Source of the DNA: Micromonospora phaseoli
Lineage (GTDB): Bacteria; Actinomycetota; Actinomycetes; Mycobacteriales; Micromonosporaceae
Direction of reading: 5' to 3'
Length of the DNA stretch: 64,000 bases
NCBI RefSeq assembly: GCF_900109115.1
Contig: NZ_FNYV01000003.1
Location: 400,843 to 464,842, forward strand
The first letter of the stretch is position 1; every line of letters starts with the position of its first letter. The notes under the pieces were generated by a model that saw only the letters and a list, made by a program, of their open reading frames with translations, searched no databases and had not been told where the DNA came from. Of the stretch, positions 58,625 through 64,000 are shown one piece after another. The translations under genes were made by a program, and so were the position numbers.

Positions 58625-61600
58625 CGGCTCGTCTCCTTGGTCGAAGTGCTGTTCTGACTCGCCCCGGCCGTCCGGCCACGCTGGACGCCGCGGTGGTAGG
58701 CGGACAACAGACCACGTACTTCGTCCGGGGTCCGGCGGCTGTGCTCACGCCCGCTGCGTGGCTCGATACCGCCCGGCACGAGTTGCGCCTGGGGTACCCG
58801 CTTGGGCAGGCCGGACCGGGTCGTCCCGGCGGGGGTGGGTTCGGCCGCCCGGCTGGCTCGTGACCAGCCCTCGTCGGCCGCCGTCCGCCAGGCCTCGTCC
58901 TCGGCGCCGCTGGTCGGCGGCGGCGCGGCGGGCGGCGGTGCGGCAGGTGTCGGGGCGGCGGGCGGCGGGGCCACGGGCGCCGCCTGCGGCGTCCTGGACG
59001 GCGGACCGGCCGTCGCGGCGGCCGGCGGCTGGTACGACGGCGGCGGCGCGGGCGTACCGGCGGCCGCCGCGCCCGGCGTACGGGTGGGCAACGGGCTCCG
59101 TCCCCTGGTCGGCTCGACGGTGGGCGCCGGTGGATCGGCTGCCGGTGCCGGTGCCGGCTCGTCGAACTTCGGCCGGCTGAAGATGGCGGTCGCGTCGTTG
59201 CCGTGCGACCGGAACCAGACCGCCTCCATCTCCCGGAAGATCGGCGAGTCGGCGGTCGGCTCGGGCGCAGCGGTGATCGGCGCGGTCGTGGTCGTGGTCG
59301 GGGCGGTGGCGGCCAGGCTGGCGCCCAGCCCCTGGAAGCCGGAGGTGTCGTAGCCCCCACCCGCGGAGCTCTGACCGGTGCCCGGGACGTAGCCGCCCGT
59401 CGGCGCGGTGACCGGCGCACCGGCGACGGGGCCGACCGGCAGCCCGGGTGCGGCCGGTTCGCTGTAGCCACCGGCGCCCCGGGTCAGCAGCGGGTCGAGG
59501 GTGGTCTGGGCCACCGTCGGGGTACCCGCGTTGAATCCGCCGGCGAAGGCCGGTGGCGGCGTACGGGTCGGTGGCGGGCTGTCGGGTACTGACTCTGTGG
59601 CCGGCCAGGGCCCCGAGGACGGCGTGCTGTTACGCCATCCGTCGATCAACGTCGCGGTGCTGCCACGCCCCGTACCGCCGGTCGGTTCGTTGAAGCCGGC
59701 CGGTGCCAGCGGGGTCTGCTCGACCGCGAGCGGCTGCCGGGGCCGGGTGATCGCCTGATCGCGACCGCGCAGGCTGGGCAGCACCACCGTGGCGGCGGGC
59801 AGGGTGACCTGGGCGACGGTGCCGCCCTCGACGTTGCGGCGCAACTCCACCCGGATCCCGTAGCGGGCTCCGAGGCGGCTGACCACCGCGAGACCCATCA
59901 GGCGGAAGGCCGACACGTCGACGTTGGACGGCTCCGCGAGCCGCCGGTTGAGCGAGTCCATCTGCTCGTCGGTCAGCCCGAGGCCCCGGTCCTCGATCTG
60001 GATGAGCACGTAGTCCCGGATCCGCCGGCCGTCGGCGACGACGGTGGTGTTCGGCGGTGAGAAGCGGGTGGCGTTGTCGAGCAGCTCCGCCACCAGACGC
60101 ACCACGTCGTTGACCGCGTGGGCGGCCACCGACACGTCGGTGTCGACGGTGCCGAACTCGATCCGGTTGTAGAGCTCCACCTCGGACTGCGCGGCCCGCA
60201 GGACGTCGACCAGCAACGCGTCCTCGCGGCGCGGCACCGTCGAGTCCGCCCCGGCCAGCACGAGCAGGTTCTCGTCGTTGCGGCGCATCCGGGTGGCGAG
60301 GTGGTCGAGTTCGAACAGCTGGGCGAGGCGCTTCGGGTCCTCTTCGCCCCGCTCGATCGCGTCGAGTTCACCGATCATGCGGTCGACCAGGGTCTGACTG
60401 CGTCGGGCCAGGTTCAGGAACATCGCCGAGACGCTGGTCCGCAGGGCTGCCTGTTCGGCCGCGACCCGGACCGCCTCCCGGTGTACGACGTTGAACGCCA
60501 GGGCGACCTGACCCACCTCGTCGCGGTTGTTGAGCTGGATCGGGTCCCGTACCTCCCGGACGATCTCGTCGACGCTGCCGTCACTGACGTTGCCCATCCC
60601 CTGCAGGCGGCGCACCGCCTCCGGCAGGTCGTGGTTGGCCACCGAGAGGGCGCCTTCACGCAGCCGGCGCAGCGAGTGGTTCAGCGAGCGGGCCAGCACC
60701 ACGGCCAGGGTCACCGCGATGATCAGGGTGAGCAGCACCAGCGTCGTCTCGACGACGGCCTGCCGGATGACGTCCGAGCGTGCCTGCTCGGCCTGGTCCA
60801 GCAGGCGATCCTGCAGCTCGATCTCGGCCCATCGCATCAGCTCGTTCACCGCGCCGATCGAGGCCGTGGCCTCCTGCGCGGTGAACGGCGCGCGTTGGTT
60901 GACCGACCGGCTGAGGTCGGTGGCGATCCGGTCGGCGAGCACCACGGCGTCGCCGGAGACGGTGCTCTCGACCAGGGCGCGCTGAATCGGGTCGGCGGCC
61001 AGCGAGAAGGCCACCAACGCCTCCTGCTGCCCGGTGAGGGTCGCCACGAACACGGAGAACTGCTCGCTGTCCAGCCGGCCGGCGCTCAGCGCGGTGAAGG
61101 CGACCGCCTCCTCCTCCGCGACGGCCGCCTTGGCCCGGGCGAAGGCGGCGACCGCCCGGCGGCTGTCACCGAGCTGTTCGTCACCGGGCAGCTGGGCCAG
61201 TCCGTCGCCGTAGGCGACCAGGTCGGTCAGGACCACGCCGTAGCGCAGGGTGGCCTCGGCCACCTCCATCTGCTGGCGGTCGAGCACCTCCTGCCGGGTG
61301 CCGTCGAGGGTGTCCAGGTGCGCGTCGATGGCCGCGAGTCGGTCGCGGACCGCGGCGGGGGCGTCACCGACCCGGGCGCGCTCGGCGCGGTACTCGTCGA
61401 CCCGCTCCTGGGTCTGCCGGACCCGCAGGTTGTACGCGTCGGCCTGCTGGGCGGGGGTGGCCAGGTAGGCCGCCGCCGCCATCCGTTCGGCGTGCAGGTC
61501 GTTCGTCAGCGCCGAGATGTCGATGGAGAGCGCGGTGAGCGACCGCGCCTGGGTCGCGTCGTAGGCCCCCTCACCGACGGAGACCAGACGGACCGTGGCC

Positions 61601-61743
61601 AGCGCGATGACCGCAGCCACCGGCACGACCAGGATCAGCGCCAGCTTGGACCGGATCCGGGCGTCCCGCAACCTGGGCAGCCGGCCGCGCCCCTGGTGCG
61701 CGGCGTTACCGCTGGCGGACAGGGTCGTCGGTCCGGTGCTCAC
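58621..61743 (-). CDS. Conservon sensor kinase (CvnA type) with NIT nitrate/sulfite-sensing domain
   Basis: 1040 residues. Two membrane helices (33-56 and 331-351) enclose an extracytoplasmic NIT domain (about 75-320, LHAERMAAAAYLAT). HAMP follows (350-425), then the atypical H-box FELDHLATRMRRN (His481) and an HATPase with N-box ELLDNATRF (553-561) and DRGLGLTDEQ. A Pro/Thr-rich tail of about 360 residues follows. GTG 61743 has GGAGG seven bases upstream. NIT domains are thought to bind nitrate or nitrite; the adjacent nitrate assimilation cluster fits. First gene of a leftward cvnA-B-C-D operon. Confidence 0.9.
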   Translation of the reverse strand: MSTGPTTLSASGNAAHQGRGRLPRLRDARIRSKLALILVVPVAAVIALATVRLVSVGEGAYDATQARSLTALSIDISALTNDLHAERMAAAAYLATPAQQADAYNLRVRQTQERVDEYRAERARVGDAPAAVRDRLAAIDAHLDTLDGTRQEVLDRQQMEVAEATLRYGVVLTDLVAYGDGLAQLPGDEQLGDSRRAVAAFARAKAAVAEEEAVAFTALSAGRLDSEQFSVFVATLTGQQEALVAFSLAADPIQRALVESTVSGDAVVLADRIATDLSRSVNQRAPFTAQEATASIGAVNELMRWAEIELQDRLLDQAEQARSDVIRQAVVETTLVLLTLIIAVTLAVVLARSLNHSLRRLREGALSVANHDLPEAVRRLQGMGNVSDGSVDEIVREVRDPIQLNNRDEVGQVALAFNVVHREAVRVAAEQAALRTSVSAMFLNLARRSQTLVDRMIGELDAIERGEEDPKRLAQLFELDHLATRMRRNDENLLVLAGADSTVPRREDALLVDVLRAAQSEVELYNRIEFGTVDTDVSVAAHAVNDVVRLVAELLDNATRFSPPNTTVVADGRRIRDYVLIQIEDRGLGLTDEQMDSLNRRLAEPSNVDVSAFRLMGLAVVSRLGARYGIRVELRRNVEGGTVAQVTLPAATVVLPSLRGRDQAITRPRQPLAVEQTPLAPAGFNEPTGGTGRGSTATLIDGWRNSTPSSGPWPATESVPDSPPPTRTPPPAFAGGFNAGTPTVAQTTLDPLLTRGAGGYSEPAAPGLPVGPVAGAPVTAPTGGYVPGTGQSSAGGGYDTSGFQGLGASLAATAPTTTTTAPITAAPEPTADSPIFREMEAVWFRSHGNDATAIFSRPKFDEPAPAPAADPPAPTVEPTRGRSPLPTRTPGAAAAGTPAPPPSYQPPAAATAGPPSRTPQAAPVAPPPAAPTPAAPPPAAPPPTSGAEDEAWRTAADEGWSRASRAAEPTPAGTTRSGLPKRVPQAQLVPGGIEPRSGREHSRRTPDEVRGLLSAYHRGVQRGRTAGASQNSTSTKETSR

Positions 61744-62187
61744 GACATCGCCTCCGTCGTTTTCTTTCCGCCTGAACCATCGACCCGTCCGTGGAGCGAC
61801 GGCCGGCGCCATGCGCGGCACGGCCGCGATTTCATCAGACGAGATCGTGTTTGGGAAGCCGCAGGCGGGCAGGAAACGGTCGGAGGGCACGCATCCCGTG
61901 ATCCGGTCAACTAATACCTACATTTCCACAGCACCCTGAACAGGGCATGTCACTCCAGAGTGGCCAAACATGTCGCCACAGTGAGCATTTGAAAACATCT
62001 GGTTACACCAACATGTGGGACCACTGTCCCGAAACGCCGCCGGTGGTCCGCTTGACCGCAGGGCCCGGCATTGGCAAGGTTTTGCAGGCTTCGCGCACAC
62101 GGTACGGCAGAGCCATCCCATTATCCACAAGGGACGGACGTGCCACCGGTGACCGGGCCCCGCCCGCGCCGTTTCAGGAGGACACAG
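61744..62187. other. Divergent control region with clustered palindromes
   Basis: 444 bases between cvnA and the binding-protein gene. Two short perfect palindromes follow each other, CCCTG-AA-CAGGG (61934-61945) and CACTC-CA-GAGTG (61951-61962). Three copies of AACAT(G/C)T(C/G)G start at 61967, 61994 and 62010. No open frame. A TTGAAA hexamer at 61989-61994 may be a -35. Confidence 0.5.
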
Positions 62188-63369
62188 TTGACCCCCTTCC
62201 GCTCCACGACCACCACGGCGCTCGTGTCGACCCTGCTGGCCACCACACTCGCCGGCTGCCAGTTCGGAGGGCAGGAGCAGGACACGAGCCCGATCGTGAT
62301 CGCCGCCGACCTGGAGCTCTCCGGTGCGGCGGCCGGGGTCGGCAAGGCGTACCGACAGGCACTGGAACTGAAGCGCCAGCAGTTGAACGCCTCGGGCGCG
62401 CTGAACGGACGGACGATCGAGCTTTTGGTCAAGGACAACCGTTCCGATGCCAGTGAGTCACTGCGGAACATCGCCGACTTCAGCAATGATTCGCGGGTCA
62501 CCGCCATCATCATGGGCGGCTGCAACGAATGCGCGGTCGGCGCGGCCCGTACCGTCGACGAGAAGCAGATCCCCACTGTCGCGCTCGCCGCGGCCAGCGC
62601 CGTGACGAGCCCGGTGTCGGAACGCCGGTACATGTTCAAGCTGGCGCCGAACGCCGCCGACAACGCCGCTGCGCTCACCGTCGAGTTGCGTCGCCGCAAC
62701 ATCGACACCGTCGGCCTGCTGCGCAGCGACAACGCCTACGGCGTGGAGGGCTCCACCGCGCTGGCCCGCGAATTCGCCAAGGTCGGCATCCAGGTGCTGG
62801 CCGAGGCGTCCGTCCGGGGTACCGACACCGAGCTGGACCGACAGGCCACGACGCTGACCGCGGCCGGGCCCGACGCACTGGTCATCTGGACCCCGCCGGA
62901 GCAGGCCATGCTCGCCACCAGCGCGGTCAAGCGGATCGGCTTCGATGGCGCCCTGTTCCTCGACGCCTCGGCCGCCGGTGACCTCTTCCTCGGCTCGGCG
63001 GCGCGGGCGGCGGAGCGGGCCACCCTGGTCTTCACCCAGACGATGGTCATCGACGACGTGATCGCGACCACCCCGGCCAAGGCCGCGCGCCGCCAGTGGT
63101 TCCAGGACTACACCGCCCGCTTCGGCGGCTACCACGGCTCGGCGTCCTTCGCCGCGGACGCGGTCCAGCTCATCGCCGACGCCGAACTGCGCGCCGGTGG
63201 GCCGGCCGGCCAGGTCGACCGCGACGCCCTCCGGGACGTGCTGGAGACGTCCCAGATGGACGGACTGTCCGGGCCGATCCGGATGACGCCGGACAACCAC
63301 TCCGGGCTGATGCCACAGGCGTTGACGACCCTCGTCGCCCGCAACGGCCGGTGGCGGCTGCAGGGCTGA
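62188..63369 (+). CDS. ABC transporter substrate-binding lipoprotein, LivJ/LivK (amino-acid or urea) type
   Basis: 393 residues. The start is TTG 62188, set by AGGAGG about seven bases upstream. Lipobox TLAGC near residue 24. A type I periplasmic-binding fold with ADLELSGAAAGVGKAYRQAL, then SDNAYGVEGSTALA and ATSAVKRIGFDGALFLD. Family ligands are branched-chain amino acids, urea or related small molecules; none can be chosen. No matching permease genes are nearby on the same strand. Confidence 0.82.
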   Translation: MTPFRSTTTTALVSTLLATTLAGCQFGGQEQDTSPIVIAADLELSGAAAGVGKAYRQALELKRQQLNASGALNGRTIELLVKDNRSDASESLRNIADFSNDSRVTAIIMGGCNECAVGAARTVDEKQIPTVALAAASAVTSPVSERRYMFKLAPNAADNAAALTVELRRRNIDTVGLLRSDNAYGVEGSTALAREFAKVGIQVLAEASVRGTDTELDRQATTLTAAGPDALVIWTPPEQAMLATSAVKRIGFDGALFLDASAAGDLFLGSAARAAERATLVFTQTMVIDDVIATTPAKAARRQWFQDYTARFGGYHGSASFAADAVQLIADAELRAGGPAGQVDRDALRDVLETSQMDGLSGPIRMTPDNHSGLMPQALTTLVARNGRWRLQG

Positions 63370-63371
63370 CG

Positions 63372-64000
63372 TCAGCGGCTGGAGGTGGTCTCGCGCAGCC
63401 AGGGCAGGCTGCGGCGCTCGGCGAGCACCAGCGCGGCGTAGAGCAGGATGCTGACCAGGGCGACCAGGATGATCGCCGCCCACGCGGTGGCGGTGTCGCC
63501 GATGCCGGCGTACTGCTGGATGACGTAGCCGAGACCACCTTCGCCGGCCTGGAACTCGCCGATGACGGCACCGATCGCGGCCAGCGGCATGGCGACCTTG
63601 AGGCCGACGAAGATCTGCGGCAGCGCGGCCGGGAACCGGACCTTGCGGAACGCCTGCCAGCGGGAGGCGTTCCAGGACCGCGCCAACTCGGCCAGCTCCG
63701 CCGGCGTGGTGGTCAGGCCGGTCGCGGTGGACAGCACGATCGGGAAGAAGCAGAGCAGGAAGACCATGGTCAGGATGGGCTTCTGACCCCAGCCGAGCGC
63801 CACCACCAGCAGCGGACCGAGGGTGATCTTCGGAACCGCGTTGACGGCGACGAGCAGCGGGGTGAACATCCGCTCGACCGTCCGGGAGGCGGCCAGCGCC
63901 AGGCCGATCAGCACCCCGGCCACGGCGGAGAGCGCGAAGCCGAGCAGGATCTCGCCGGTGGTCGCGGCGGTGTGTTCCAACAGCCGTGCGGGGCGCGCGG
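63372..64000 (-). CDS. ABC transporter permease of SsuC/TauC/ThiX type, partial
   Basis: At least 200 residues, truncated by the right edge; the N-terminus lies outside. Several membrane helices. The EAA-like loop ARSWNASRWQAFRKVRFPAALPQ and GEFQAGEGGLGYVIQQYAG place it among permeases for nitrate, sulfonate, taurine or thiamine precursors. Its stop is 2 bases from the binding-protein stop, convergent, so they are probably separate systems. Confidence 0.88.
   Translation of the reverse strand, partial: ARPARLLEHTAATTGEILLGFALSAVAGVLIGLALAASRTVERMFTPLLVAVNAVPKITLGPLLVVALGWGQKPILTMVFLLCFFPIVLSTATGLTTTPAELAELARSWNASRWQAFRKVRFPAALPQIFVGLKVAMPLAAIGAVIGEFQAGEGGLGYVIQQYAGIGDTATAWAAIILVALVSILLYAALVLAERRSLPWLRETTSSR

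Noticed and set aside
61989..62018. Second GlnR box upstream of the binding-protein gene
   Set aside because: AAAAC and GTTAC are present but spaced five rather than six bases apart and in the wrong order, with no further sites.
62188..64000. Binding protein and ABC permease as one transporter
   Set aside because: Convergent orientation and different transporter families (LivK type versus SsuC type).

Overview
The window is high-GC actinobacterial chromosome, most likely from Micromonosporaceae (Micromonospora or Salinispora type). The evidence is strong GC bias at third codon positions, many GTG starts, and four-base start/stop overlaps. The guaB2-guaB3-cholesterol-oxidase-like-guaA order and the whiD/bldM pair beside groESL are also typical. 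Short imperfect palindromes of a kind I recall as frequent in Micromonospora lie between several genes. I see no rRNA, tRNA, CRISPR, prophage, IS element or PKS/NRPS cluster. It reads as mostly core chromosome with a few accessory insertions.

Layout. 1-12.2 kb: purine locus (guaA partial, guaB3, guaB2). It also holds a microbial rhodopsin with xenorhodopsin-type residues, a ChoD-like GMC oxidoreductase, an LCP cell-wall ligase, two tandem M1 peptidase lipoproteins and a DUF5319 protein. 11.4-17 kb: developmental regulators bldM-like and whiD, a membrane-anchored sulfite-oxidase-fold enzyme, and groES-groEL behind two CIRCE operators and a readable promoter. 17-26 kb: a methyltransferase carrying an in-frame repeat insertion, a xylose-type ABC importer with a ROK regulator, a DUF4142 protein and a CopC-CopD protein.

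26-47 kb: housekeeping block with the t6A genes tsaD, tsaB and tsaE plus rimI, ung, alr, nnr, glmS, glmM, rpsI and rplM. Breaks in this block hold a GH11 xylanase with a CBM13 domain, a WXG100-like small protein paired with a DUF1023 hydrolase, an aminotransferase, and a PadR-regulated FtsX-type ABC exporter. 47-57 kb: nitrate assimilation (narK, nasC-like reductase, FAD partner, nirB, nirD, HemD-winged-helix fusion) behind an almost canonical four-site GlnR box, with a MazF-type toxin-antitoxin pair between narK and the reductases. 57-62 kb: a conservon (cvnA-D) whose kinase has a NIT (nitrate/sulfite sensing) domain. 62-64 kb: a periplasmic-binding lipoprotein and a partial ABC permease.

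How the genes fit together. Purine synthesis, cell-wall precursor synthesis (glmS, glmM, alr) and t6A tRNA modification are constitutive. Nitrate is imported by NarK, reduced by the NasC/FAD pair and then by NirBD, whose siroheme starts from uroporphyrinogen III made by the HemD fusion; GlnR is the predicted regulator. The NIT-domain conservon next to this cluster may sense the same nutrient. The xylanase and the xylose-type importer may serve xylan use. The most unusual items are the rhodopsin, the degenerate receiver of the BldM-like protein, the repeat inside a coding gene, the double CIRCE architecture and the NIT conservon beside the nitrate operon.
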